Shown: positions 27,144-36,200, counted from the stretch's first letter. The stretch: 64,000 bases of DNA from Aureibaculum sp. 2308TA14-22 (GCF_040538665.1 NZ_JBEWXT010000001.1:2754501-2818500); one strand, 5' to 3'. Program-made: numbers and translations. Notes: generated by a model not told the origin, from the letters alone.

Positions 27144-27938
27144 GTGAATAAAACAATATTTGAGATAACAAAAATGGATTGTCCTTCAGAGGAAAATCTA
27201 ATCCGAATGAAATTGGACGGAATTTCGAGTATTGCGAATTTGGACTTTGATATTCCGAACCGAAAATTGACCGTTTTTCACAGCGGAGAAATTGACCAAA
27301 TCGAAAAGTCCGTTATCGAACTGAATTTAGGCGGAAAAAAAATCTCAACGGAACAAACCGACCAAACGGTATTTAAAGAAAACGAAAACCAGAAAAAACT
27401 ACTTTGGTCTGTACTTGCCATAAATTTTGCGTTTTTCATTATCGAAATGACAACAGGAATTATCTCAAAATCAATGGGACTTGTTGCCGATAGTTTGGAT
27501 ATGCTTGCGGACAGTTTTGTTTACGGAATTAGTTTGTTTGCGGTTGGCGGAACTTTAATCAAGAAAAAACGGATTGCCAAACTTGCTGGATATTTTCAAA
27601 TAATACTTGCGATTATTGGATTTATAGAAGTTTTGAGAAGATTTTTCGGAGCCGAGAAACTTCCCGATTTTTCAACAATGATTATCGTTTCGATTTTAGC
27701 ACTTATCGCAAACGGAATTTGTCTTTACATTTTGCAAAAGTCAAAGAGCAAAGAAGAAGCACATATGAAAGCGAGTATGATTTTCACTTCTAATGATGTC
27801 ATTATAAATTTAGGAGTAATAATCGCTGGAATTTTGGTAAATTGGTTGAGTTCAAATAAGCCAGATTTGATTATTGGAACAATCGTTTTTGCGTTGGTAA
27901 TTCAAGGAGCATTTCGGATTTTGAAATTAAGCAAGTGA
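27144..27938 (+). CDS. Cation efflux (CDF) family transporter with N-terminal metal-binding-like domain
   Basis: About 264 residues from a GTG at 27144 (NKTIFEITKMDCPSEENLI); the frame also has a TTG at 27087, which lies inside the inverted repeat and is less likely. Residues 1-80 resemble a ferredoxin-like heavy-metal domain, with one Cys in MDCPSEE. Then come about six membrane segments of the cation diffusion facilitator type with DSLDMLADSFVYG. It probably exports a divalent metal such as zinc, cobalt or cadmium. Flanking inverted repeats and the look of the sequence suggest horizontal acquisition. Metal specificity is not readable. Confidence 0.82.
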   Translation: MNKTIFEITKMDCPSEENLIRMKLDGISSIANLDFDIPNRKLTVFHSGEIDQIEKSVIELNLGGKKISTEQTDQTVFKENENQKKLLWSVLAINFAFFIIEMTTGIISKSMGLVADSLDMLADSFVYGISLFAVGGTLIKKKRIAKLAGYFQIILAIIGFIEVLRRFFGAEKLPDFSTMIIVSILALIANGICLYILQKSKSKEEAHMKASMIFTSNDVIINLGVIIAGILVNWLSSNKPDLIIGTIVFALVIQGAFRILKLSK

Positions 27939-28002
27939 ATGAAAAAAGCACTACTTACAACAACATATAAAAATAATTGCTATTTTGTGCTTAAATAAAG
28001 GT

Positions 28003-28063
28003 AGTTGCGTATTTGCTACATCTGAATTTCCTTCGGAAATTCCTCGCACGCAAACACGCAACT
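28003..28063. repeat. Long hairpin at the right edge of the cassette
   Basis: AGTTGCGTATTTGC (28003-28016) pairs with GCAAACACGCAACT (28050-28063) at 13 of 14 positions. Inside it GAATTTCC (28024-28031) pairs perfectly with GGAAATTC (28035-28042) around a TTC loop. Sequences further out (27964-27975 and 28063-28074) also pair partly. Confidence 0.75.
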
Positions 28064-28099
28064 ATTCTTATACAAGACCGATAGCGAAAATCAAAAATC

Positions 28100-28201
28100 A
28101 GTCTTGCCATTCTGCAATAAACAAGTTGGTATCTAACTTTTTATATTTCAGAATGTCAATCCTTTTAGTCCTGCCATTCTGCAATAAACAAGTTGGTATC
28201 T
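28100..28201. repeat. 35-bp direct repeat duplicating the 3' end of the TolB-like gene
   Basis: Copies at 28100-28134 and 28167-28201 match at 34 of 35 positions (core TGCCATTCTGCAATAAACAA). The second copy encodes the last residues (RDTNLFIAEWQD) and stop of the TolB-like protein; the first is a non-coding duplicate 32 bases further on. Confidence 0.9.
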
Positions 28202-29301
28202 CTACCACCTCCATTATTTCTATTTGAAGAAAAAATCAGTTTTGTACCATCATTAGAAAATACCGGGAAAGCATCAAAAGTTTCTCCATGTGTAATTCGG
28301 GTCAGATTTTTTCCATCAAGGTCAATCATATATAAATTGAATGGAAAACCACGTTCGGCTTCAAAATTCGATGAAAACAATATTTTCTCTCCTGAAGGGT
28401 GAAAAAACGGACTCCAATTTGCATTGCCCAAATTGGTCAGTTGGCGTAAGTCGGAACCGTCTGCATTACAAATGTAGAGTTCCATTTCAGTAGGCATTAC
28501 CAAACCTTCTGCCAACAACTCTTTGTATTGCTTTATTTCTTCTTCTGTTTTTGGTCGTGAAGAACGGAATATTAATTTTGTACCATCAGGTGAAAAGAAT
28601 GCACCGCCATCATAGCCTAGCTCAAAAGTAATCTGTTTTACATCAGAGCCGTCAATATTCATGGTATACAATTCTAAGTCGCCACTCCTGTCAGAAGTAA
28701 ATACAATTTTATCACCTTGTGGCGAAACAGTAGCCTCTGCATCATAACCTTTTTCAGTCGTTAGTTGTTTAGTAATATTTCCTTCAAGGTCAGCCACAAA
28801 AATATCATAACTACTATAAATTGGCCAAACATATTTTCCTTCTTTACGCAACGGAGCATCAGGACATTCCTCACCTCCCAAATGGGTAGAAGCATAAACA
28901 ATACTTTTATTGTCTGGTAAAAAATAAGCACAAGTGGTTCGTCCTTTCCCTGTACTTAGCATAGGTGGAGCAACTAAACTATCCAAGGTTTCATTAGCAT
29001 TCATCAAAAACATTTGATCGCATTCAACACCCCATTTTTTATGGTTAGATTGAAATACAATTTGTTTATCGTCAAAACTCCAATAGGCTTCGGCATTGTC
29101 ACCGCCAAAAGTTACTTGTCGTAAGGTTTTAAAATGAGTTTCTTCCGGGTATATTAATGCCGTTAGAGCTGAATCAACTTTAACTTCCGTTTCCTTTGTG
29201 TTATTTTGCTCCGTTTTTTTATCGTTTTTACAAGATATTGTTAAAACCATGATCCCGATAGTTATCGGGATTAAAAAACCTAATATTCTTACTTTTACCA
29301 T
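28165..29301 (-). CDS. TolB-like beta-propeller lipoprotein
   Basis: 378 residues from the ATG at 29301, which gives a lipoprotein signal (lipobox LTISC); the frame continues to 29337 without a signal. At least four WD40-like PD40 blades can be counted (for example VSPQGDKIVFTSDRSGDLEL, FFSPDGTKLIFRSSRP, FHPSGEKILFSSN and SNDGTKLIFSSN), giving a propeller like the C-terminal part of TolB. Probably an envelope-anchored binding or scaffold protein; no enzyme motif is seen. A perfect palindrome lies inside the signal-peptide coding part, and the 3' end is duplicated next to the cation-transporter cassette. Confidence 0.87.
   Translation of the reverse strand: MVKVRILGFLIPITIGIMVLTISCKNDKKTEQNNTKETEVKVDSALTALIYPEETHFKTLRQVTFGGDNAEAYWSFDDKQIVFQSNHKKWGVECDQMFLMNANETLDSLVAPPMLSTGKGRTTCAYFLPDNKSIVYASTHLGGEECPDAPLRKEGKYVWPIYSSYDIFVADLEGNITKQLTTEKGYDAEATVSPQGDKIVFTSDRSGDLELYTMNIDGSDVKQITFELGYDGGAFFSPDGTKLIFRSSRPKTEEEIKQYKELLAEGLVMPTEMELYICNADGSDLRQLTNLGNANWSPFFHPSGEKILFSSNFEAERGFPFNLYMIDLDGKNLTRITHGETFDAFPVFSNDGTKLIFSSNRNNGGGRDTNLFIAEWQD
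29252..29271. repeat. REP-like palindrome inside the signal-peptide coding region
   Basis: ATCCCGATA and TATCGGGAT form a perfect inverted repeat around GT, within codons for the hydrophobic core of the TolB-like protein's signal peptide. Confidence 0.8.
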
Positions 29302-29345
29302 AATACTGTTCTCAAATAATTTTATAATAAATGACAATTATTGCC

Positions 29346-29353
29346 TAATTTTG
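29346..29353 (+). promoter_or_regulatory. -7 element of the M28/PDZ peptidase gene
   Basis: TAATTTTG matches TAnnTTTG exactly and lies 25 bases before the ATG at 29379. No clear -33 TTTG is seen. Confidence 0.45.
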
Positions 29354-29378
29354 CGGTTGCAAAAATAAGATATATAAA

Positions 29379-30617
29379 ATGATTAGATTAAAATTATCAG
29401 TAATTTTTATTGGATTAGCATTTTTAGTTACAGGGTGTAAAAAAGAATATACTCCAGAAAACAAAATAAAAGAAGATGTAGCTTTTTTAGCCGATGATAA
29501 ATTAGAAGGTAGGCAAACAGGAACAAAAGGAGAAAAAGAGGCCGCTAAATACTTGGCAAAACGTTTTAAATCGTTAGGACTTCAACCAAAAGGAACGGAT
29601 GGTTACTTTCAGGACTTTACATTCAAGCCAAAAACAAATCCACATCAAAAGGTAAAATACACAGACGTAAATGCCGACAGTACAATTACTGGAAGAAACG
29701 TTTTGGGTTTTATAAACAATAATGCTGCTGAAACCGTTATCATAGGTGCACATTACGATCATTTAGGTTATGGTGGCGAAGGTTCTTTGCACAGAGGTGA
29801 AGATAAAGCCATTCACAACGGTGCAGACGACAACGCCAGCGGTGTTGCCGTAATGTTGAATTTGGCAAGTAAACTTAAAAACACCAATAATAAGAACAAT
29901 TACCTTTTTATGGCTTTTTCTGGTGAAGAAATGGGCTTATTGGGTTCTAATTATTTTGTAAAAAATGCAACGATAAATCTAGATTCTGTAAACTATATGC
30001 TAAATATGGATATGGTAGGTAGATTAAAAAAAGACAGCACGTTGGCAGTTTATGGAGTGGGTACTACACCTATTTTTAAACAGGTAATTACTGCAAGCAA
30101 TAATAAATTCAAACTCATTGAAAAAGAATCTGGAGTGGGCCCGTCGGATCATACTTCATTCTATTTAAGTGATATTCCTGTATTACACTTTTTTACAGGC
30201 CAGCATGAAGACTACCATAAACCTGGAGATGATGCTGAAAAGCTGAATTATGAAGGAATGGAATCTGTATCAAATTATATTTTTGACATTATTACCGATT
30301 TGGACGACAACGGTAAGTTAGCCTTTAGAAAAACCAAAAACGAAAGTGATGAAACACCTCGTTTTAAAGTTACACTAGGTGTTGTACCAGATTATATGTT
30401 CGACGGAAAAGGGATGCGTATTGATGGAGTAAGTGAAGACAAGCCCGCCCAAAAAGCAGGGTTGCAAAAAGGTGATGTAGTATTACAATTAGGAGATAGT
30501 ACTATTGTTGATATGATGGGTTATATGAGAGCATTGTCCGCTTTTAAAGTAGGAGATGCTACTACTGTAAAAGTGAAGCGAAACGGAGAAGAAATAGAAA
30601 AGGAAGTAACGTTTTAA
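29379..30617 (+). CDS. M28 family peptidase with C-terminal PDZ domain, lipoprotein
   Basis: A 412-residue lipoprotein (signal and lipobox in FLVTGCKKE). Zinc-ligand motifs of M28 are GAHYDHLGYGG, NGADDNASG, FSGEEMGLLG, NMDMVG and a final His in QHEDYHKPGDDAEKLN. A PDZ domain occupies about residues 325-412 (GMRIDGVSEDKPAQKAGLQK). Probably an envelope aminopeptidase acting on peptides or secreted proteins. Its promoter faces away from the divergent TolB-like gene and a palindromic hairpin element follows its stop. Confidence 0.92.
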   Translation: MIRLKLSVIFIGLAFLVTGCKKEYTPENKIKEDVAFLADDKLEGRQTGTKGEKEAAKYLAKRFKSLGLQPKGTDGYFQDFTFKPKTNPHQKVKYTDVNADSTITGRNVLGFINNNAAETVIIGAHYDHLGYGGEGSLHRGEDKAIHNGADDNASGVAVMLNLASKLKNTNNKNNYLFMAFSGEEMGLLGSNYFVKNATINLDSVNYMLNMDMVGRLKKDSTLAVYGVGTTPIFKQVITASNNKFKLIEKESGVGPSDHTSFYLSDIPVLHFFTGQHEDYHKPGDDAEKLNYEGMESVSNYIFDIITDLDDNGKLAFRKTKNESDETPRFKVTLGVVPDYMFDGKGMRIDGVSEDKPAQKAGLQKGDVVLQLGDSTIVDMMGYMRALSAFKVGDATTVKVKRNGEEIEKEVTF

Positions 30618-30655
30618 GCTAAAGAAATTTTGACTGTAAGAGGCAAAAAATAAAG

Positions 30656-30690
30656 AGACCTCACAGGTTTTTGAAACCTGTGAGGTCTTT
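30656..30690. repeat. Palindromic element 1 / terminator
   Basis: AGACCTCACAGGTTT pairs perfectly with AAACCTGTGAGGTCT around a 3-base loop, followed by TTT. It can terminate the peptidase transcript, but a diverged copy at 31156-31219 shows that it belongs to a repeated palindrome family. Confidence 0.85.
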
Positions 30691-30708
30691 CAAGTAAAAA
30701 GGGATAAT

Positions 30709-31101
30709 ATGATTAGAAACAAGTCTGACTTTACCAATAAAATCCATCTAATCATTTCTGTATTGATTGTTATTCCTGTTGCTATTGTTTACGGATTTCA
30801 ACCTGATTTGGTATTTGATATTCGATTCAACAGTATTGACGAATTTAACTTCTCCAAAGCCATTATGGGCTTGTACTTAGGGTTCTCTGTACTTTGGATT
30901 TTAGGAATTTTTAAGTCTTCCTTTTTTAAAGCAGCCATCATAACCAACATCGTTTTTATGTTAGGCTTAGGGTTTGGCAGAGCATTAAGTATTTTTTTGG
31001 ATGGCAACCCCTCTTCAATCTATATTTTTGGATTAATAGCAGAGTTGTTTTTAGGGTTTTATGGAGTTTGGGTATTGAGGAATAGTACTACTTCAAATTA
31101 G
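30709..31101 (+). CDS. DUF4345-like four-helix membrane protein
   Basis: A 130-residue integral membrane protein with four predicted membrane segments (about 13-30, 48-66, 72-90 and 104-122) and short loops. It resembles DUF4345 proteins, which have no known function. It stands alone between two copies of a palindromic repeat, 18 bases after the first, which is an unusual setting for a gene in this otherwise compact region. Confidence 0.75.
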   Translation: MIRNKSDFTNKIHLIISVLIVIPVAIVYGFQPDLVFDIRFNSIDEFNFSKAIMGLYLGFSVLWILGIFKSSFFKAAIITNIVFMLGLGFGRALSIFLDGNPSSIYIFGLIAELFLGFYGVWVLRNSTTSN

Positions 31102-31125
31102 CATTCTATTTTCTTAGAAAAAATG

Positions 31126-31133
31126 TACTTTTG
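31126..31133 (+). promoter_or_regulatory. -7 element upstream of dusB
   Basis: TACTTTTG is an exact TAnnTTTG match. It lies 107 bases before the dusB start, so the leader would contain the palindromic element at 31156-31219. Confidence 0.5.
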
Positions 31134-31155
31134 CACGGAATTAGAACCACAGACC

Positions 31156-31219
31156 AGACCTCACAAGTTTTCACTTGTCAACCGAAGCTTTTTGCGTAGG
31201 CGGAAAACCTGTGAAGTCT
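31156..31219. repeat. Palindromic element 2 in the dusB leader
   Basis: AGACCTCACAAGTTTT pairs with AAAACCTGTGAAGTCT (two mismatched positions) around a 32-base loop. The arms are a diverged version of the element at 30656-30690. Confidence 0.8.
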
Positions 31220-31240
31220 AATTAAAAAAAGAAAATAGAT

Positions 31241-32233
31241 TTGGTAAAAATAGGCAACATAGAACTTCCTGATTTTCCTTTACTTTTGGCACCTATGGAA
31301 GATGTTAGTGACCCGCCGTTCCGTGCATTGTGCAAGGAGCAAGGTGCTGACGTGGTCTATACCGAATTTATTTCTAGTGAGGGTCTTATTCGCGATGCAG
31401 CAAAAAGCACCATGAAACTAGATATTTACGAAAAAGAACGCCCTGTTGGTATTCAGATTTTTGGTGCCAATTTGGATAGCATGCTGCAAACTGTTGATAT
31501 TGTTGAAAAATCAAATCCTGATATTATCGATATTAACTTTGGTTGTCCCGTAAAAAAAGTAGTAAGTAAAGGTGCTGGTGCTGGTATTTTAAAGGACATT
31601 GATCTTATGGTAAAATTAACGGCAGAAATGGTAAAAAGAACGCATTTGCCTATTACCGTTAAAACACGTTTGGGTTGGGATCACAACTCCATAAAAATAG
31701 TAGAAGTTGCGGAACGATTACAAGATGTAGGTTGTAAAGCTATTGCCATTCACGGTAGAACACGAGCTCAAATGTATAAGGGTGATGCTGACTGGAAACC
31801 AATTGCCGAAGTAAAAAACAACCCTAGAATGCATATTCCTGTTTTTGGAAATGGTGATATTTCTTCTCCTGAAAGAGCACTAGAAATGCGTGATCAATAT
31901 GGATTAGACGGAGCCATGATTGGTAGAGCTACCATAGGCTATCCTTGGTTTTTTGCAGCCGTAAAACATTTTTTTAATACCGGAGAGCATTTACCACCGC
32001 CCACTATGTCGGAACGAGTTGAAGTAGCCCGTAGGCATTTGCAAATGGCTATTGATTGGAAAGGTGAACGTTTGGGTATTGTTGAAACAAGAAGGCATTA
32101 TACAAACTATTTCAAAGGTATTCCGCACTTTAAAGAATATCGTTTAAAAATGGTTACTACTGATGACGCCGAAGGTGTATTTGCAGTTTTTGATGAAGTA
32201 ATTGAAAAGTTTGGCAACTTTCAGTTTACGTAA
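31241..32233 (+). CDS. dusB: tRNA-dihydrouridine synthase
   Basis: A 330-residue FMN-dependent Dus enzyme that reduces uridines in tRNA D-loops. It has PLLLAPMEDVSDPPFR near the N-terminus, the catalytic Cys in NFGCPVKKVVSKGAGA, and HGRTRAQMYKGDADW. I use the TTG at 31241, which gives a normal DusB N-terminus (VKIGNIELP); no ATG lies nearby upstream in frame. The leader contains a palindromic repeat between the promoter and the gene. DusB fits the sequence type best; which of the Dus subgroups applies is not certain. Confidence 0.92.
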   Translation: MVKIGNIELPDFPLLLAPMEDVSDPPFRALCKEQGADVVYTEFISSEGLIRDAAKSTMKLDIYEKERPVGIQIFGANLDSMLQTVDIVEKSNPDIIDINFGCPVKKVVSKGAGAGILKDIDLMVKLTAEMVKRTHLPITVKTRLGWDHNSIKIVEVAERLQDVGCKAIAIHGRTRAQMYKGDADWKPIAEVKNNPRMHIPVFGNGDISSPERALEMRDQYGLDGAMIGRATIGYPWFFAAVKHFFNTGEHLPPPTMSERVEVARRHLQMAIDWKGERLGIVETRRHYTNYFKGIPHFKEYRLKMVTTDDAEGVFAVFDEVIEKFGNFQFT

Positions 32234-32258
32234 ATTAAATAATAATTATCTATTAATC

Positions 32259-32477
32259 TTAAGCTAACTGAGCAATGTCAATGTCTTTCATTTTGCCATT
32301 CTCCAATTTTCCTAAAATAGTTACATCTTTAGTCTTTTCGTATTCCTGTATAGCTATTAGCAACTGCTTTTTATTATCACGGCGTATTTTAATACCACCT
32401 GATTTTTGATTCTTATTTTTGATTTCTATATAATATCCGTCTCTTAACTTCTTAGGTTTCGTTGCAGGTCTTCCCAT
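32259..32477 (-). CDS. Small conserved basic protein of unknown function
   Basis: A 72-residue, lysine-rich protein beginning MGRPATKPKKLRDGYYIEIKN and ending in a short helical part. I recall similar short proteins in other Flavobacteriaceae but no assigned function. The N-terminal GRP segment and basic charge would suit nucleic-acid binding. It is convergent with dusB and has a perfect 21-bp palindrome 34 bases upstream of its ATG, suggesting dedicated repression or autoregulation. Confidence 0.75.
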   Translation of the reverse strand: MGRPATKPKKLRDGYYIEIKNKNQKSGGIKIRRDNKKQLLIAIQEYEKTKDVTILGKLENGKMKDIDIAQLA

Positions 32478-32510
32478 AGTACTATTGCTTTTATCTTTTC
32501 AAATTAAACT

Positions 32511-32531
32511 TATATTGTCGGCGACAATATA
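32511..32531. promoter_or_regulatory. Palindromic operator candidate
   Basis: TATATTGTCG and CGACAATATA form a perfect inverted repeat around a single G, next to a near-consensus -7 box for the 72-residue gene (TAAGTTTA on the minus strand). Length and symmetry suit a dimeric helix-turn-helix regulator. Confidence 0.5.
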
Positions 32532-32653
32532 CATTAATCTGTTAAATATAGGTAATTAAAGTCGTTAAACATTAGTTAATGTAAAAAATTTATGAGATTG
32601 ATTTATTTGGTGTACTTATTTTATTAAAATTACAAAATTTAAAAGACTGATTA

Positions 32654-33187
32654 TCAAAATCTAAACTTAAACCCAATTAGAAAATCACCTTTACCTCCAC
32701 TAAAAGTGAGTTCCATATGTTCTTGTTGATAAGGTGTCGTAAATAGATAAGTACTTCCAATTCCAATTACTGCCCCAGCTAATACATCAAAAATATCATG
32801 TTTGTCTGCTTGTATTCTACTGTAGCCCGTGTAACTAGCCAGCAAATATGCTGGTATTCCGTATTTCCACCCATATCTTCTTTGTATAAATGAAGCACTT
32901 TGAAAGGTAAAAGATGTGTGACCAGAGGGAAAAGAATTATCATTTTCCATATTTGGTCTTTTCTTACTTATTATCTGCTTTAATCCATAAGTTATAGCAA
33001 AATTAACTACCGCTCCTTTTGTAAATTGCCAAGTACCCCTAGTATCGCCCTTAATAATTGTTGAGCCTAAGACTATTGTGGGCATCGCATATAACAGAAC
33101 ATCACCTGAAGTCTCAATAGTTTTATTTTGGGAAAATATGGTTTGAAAGCAAAGCGAAAAAGCAAAGACTATTACTAATTTATTCAT
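32654..33187 (-). CDS. PAP2-superfamily phosphatase, envelope
   Basis: A 177-residue protein with a signal peptide (1-19) and the three PAP2 motifs: KQIISKKRP, FPSGHTSF and SRIQADKHDIFD. Members dephosphorylate lipid phosphates such as phosphatidate or undecaprenyl diphosphate. C-terminal residues alternate and end in Phe (LIGFKFRF), like an outer-membrane strand. It is 45 bases downstream of the phosphatase/kinase-like/Omp85 gene and may complete a four-gene unit. The substrate is unknown. Confidence 0.87.
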   Translation of the reverse strand: MNKLVIVFAFSLCFQTIFSQNKTIETSGDVLLYAMPTIVLGSTIIKGDTRGTWQFTKGAVVNFAITYGLKQIISKKRPNMENDNSFPSGHTSFTFQSASFIQRRYGWKYGIPAYLLASYTGYSRIQADKHDIFDVLAGAVIGIGSTYLFTTPYQQEHMELTFSGGKGDFLIGFKFRF

Positions 33188-33232
33188 TTATAGAATGATA
33201 TAAATTTAAAACGGTTAATTAAAAATTATATT

Positions 33233-36200
33233 TTAAAATCCAAAACCTAAACCAAACGAAAATCGGGCTCCATCAACAGCATTAAACAGAGACACCTGAA
33301 ATGTGATGATATCAGCTGCATTGGCAAATACTCCACCGCCATAGGAGTTGTGCCATTTATCAGAATCTTCACTATTAAACCAAACTCTTCCATAATCAAA
33401 CCCGCCATAAACACCAATGTGTAAGGGTAATAATCCTGTTCTAACTTTTCTTAGGTTTAATCGCAAATCTGTACTTTGATAAAATGAAGATTTTCCTGTA
33501 AAACGTTGATTTCTGTACCCTCTTAATCCGTCATTCGCTCCAAGCGAAGCTGCTTGGTAAAATTCAAAATTATCACCAAAAATAACATTTCCTTTGAGTT
33601 TTGTTGCCAACACTAAATTGCCTGATGGCACCAATTTATAGTCAAAGCCAATTGAAGGAATAATATATCCAAACATATTGGACTTCTCTAAATTGGCTTT
33701 GTAACCAACTTGTAAGCTAGCATGCATACCCATAGTTGGAAAAGCGTTATTGTCTCTATTTTCAAAACTAAATTCTACATCTGCACCTAAAAATTGATTT
33801 TCGTTTTCAATTTCAGTTTGATTATAAAAATCGTTGATGAATCTATCCTCTGTTTCTTCAACTTCAATGGACTCATAACTTGCCCCAATTTTAAACTGAG
33901 TACCATGCTTCCCATTTTTAATTAATGATGGTTTAAATGAGATACTACTTATTTTTACACGATTGAAATCTATATCAAAGGTATCATCATCTATAACATT
34001 AGGGTTAATCGTTTCATTTCCATAATCAAAAAAGTTAATACTGTAATTAGGGCTAGTAAGGCTAGCTTCAAAACCCAAGTTCCATGAACCTATAAAATTG
34101 GCAAACTCGCCATGATATATAAGTTCAAAACCATTGGTGGCAAAATAATAAGACCCAGAAAGCGAGTGCTGAGAAGTAAATGGATTTCGCTCAAAACCAT
34201 AAGTAGTAAACGTATTTGAAACACCTATTTTAACTCCATCATCAGGATTAAAACCTATAGTTGGTGTAATTTGATTTATATTGTTCTTTAATTTGGTATA
34301 ATCATAAACATTAGTTTCATAATCATCTGTCAGTTTTTTTCTACCTCTTTTAGTGGGAAATTTATTTTTCTTTGATTTATAATCATAAAGCACAACCCTC
34401 TTTCCATTTTCAATTTGGTATGTGTCGTTATTTTGCCCGCCAATAATTCTTATTTTAATTAAATCATTCCCTTCTCCATAGGTTTTAAATACATCTTCAT
34501 CATCTAGACCATAAATCCAAATTTCTTTAGTATCATGTTTTAAATAGGTTCTTTGATGAAAGACATCTTTCTTTTTTCCATTTTTAATTCTATAGCCCGT
34601 AACTTTAGTAGCTCCATTTGATAATCTTTCAATATCAAACCAATCGTCCTTGTCTGTACCTCTAATTACAGCGAATTTACTTATGATTTTATAATACTCA
34701 TCGGCAGTTTTAGAAAGACCTTTAATTCTAGATAATAAAACCCTCTTTATTTCAGTGATAGTTTCATCTTGAACTTCTTTTGGCATCATTTTTAAAGCAT
34801 CATCAATTACATCAGAAGTTAAATTTTTTTGAATAAACTTAGCCTGTTCTTGCCATTGTTTTTTATCGGTCTGACTAATCATAATCATATCTAAAGAATA
34901 TGGACTGGAGTTAAAACCTTTCACATTTCTAATTTCATCATTAAACCCTTCCATCAATTTTAAAGGTGGTACAATTCTAGTTGCAATTTTCATTAAAAAC
35001 CCGTCTCCCATAATAGAAAATGCTTGATCTCTATCTCTAGGTATAGGTTTATAGATTACCTTATCTGTTTTTTTGTCTTTAAACTCTGCCCAACGCCACT
35101 GATCAACATGTCTGTCCCAATCACCAATAACCATATCAAACAGCCTAGCTCTTAGGTAGGTAGCATCATCAACCACATATTTCTCATCCTTTCTTAATTT
35201 TTTTAATAAATCATCTGTACTTTCAATTTTTTTGGTAAAACCATAACTTTTTAGGTTTTGATGGCTATCGGAAACATGCTCTTCAATCATATACAATTCA
35301 TCTCCAAACTCATCATTAAATGACCCTAAAATTTCTTGTTTTGGGACATAATATAATACTGGATTTGTATGGAAAAGGTCAACTGCATCAGATAATACTC
35401 CTGTGGCAAAAGGAGCATAGGGATGTGATCCAGTATAAAAGTCTTGCAATAAATTTTCGGTAAAAGTATCTTCAAACTCACCAATAATATATTGCTCTTT
35501 AAAAGCCATAGCTTGTAAATAAACCTCGGCACTTTTACGCAAAGCACGCATAACATATTGCCTTCCTTCTTTATCTATCAACCGTAAAGATTTAGACTGG
35601 TGACCACCTCCTTTTCTGATAGGTTTTAAACCACCAAACATCGTATCTAAATTTACTGTAGGAGCATTAACTTTTGTACCATAATATTTACGATAACGTT
35701 CTCCCCAAATACTTTTATGAAATCCGCTTTTATCAACTTCTTTATCGGTATAAATTGATGCTTTAGCGGCTGGTGGTGAATTATAAGTATACGATTGACT
35801 CTCAGCTGACGCATTAGAAGGAATAACTTCAGTTTGAAATATTACGCCATTAGTTTTAGCTGAAAAGAATTTTACCGAAGAAGAGCCATCTTTAAATATA
35901 TTTAATATGGCGTATCCCGAATCGCTAGAGGTAAATTCTGCTGACACATTTTTAGTTGCAGTATTTTTTGAACCAGAGCCACTTATTATTTGAGGTATAT
36001 TATCTTTCTTAAGATATTGTAAATTATGATCGTGCCCAGAAACAAAGATTACTTTTTCATTTTCCTGAGCCAAAGTTACTATCCTTTTTATGAATTTATT
36101 ATATGATCGATTTTGAATATCCGCAGGTGAAACCCCGCCAGTTTTTCTAATCAGATTTTTTAAAGTTCCCAAAACTGGTAACGGTTTCATATGTGAAGCA

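Larger units (their letters stand above)
27054..28134. mobile_element. Possible single-gene cassette carrying a cation transporter
   Basis: The unit holds one gene between two large imperfect hairpins (27054-27100 and 28003-28063). The gene is bracketed by inverted 14-mers GTTGTAAGTAAAGC (27111-27124) and GCACTACTTACAAC (27948-27961), which match at 12 of 14 positions. The right end runs into a second copy of the last 35 bases of the TolB-like gene. Base and codon use looks less AT-biased than in the neighbours. No recombinase is present. The layout recalls integron cassettes, but canonical attC core sites are not visible, so this is a hypothesis. Confidence 0.4.

Noticed and set aside
27054-28074. 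True integron attC sites around the cation transporter
   Set aside because: The RYYYAAC and GTTRRRY core boxes are not present in standard form and no integrase is seen; reported only as cassette-like.
28100-28201. Two 35-bp repeats with a 32-bp spacer, looking like a minimal CRISPR array
   Set aside because: One repeat is the coding 3' end of the TolB-like gene, there are only two copies and no cas genes.
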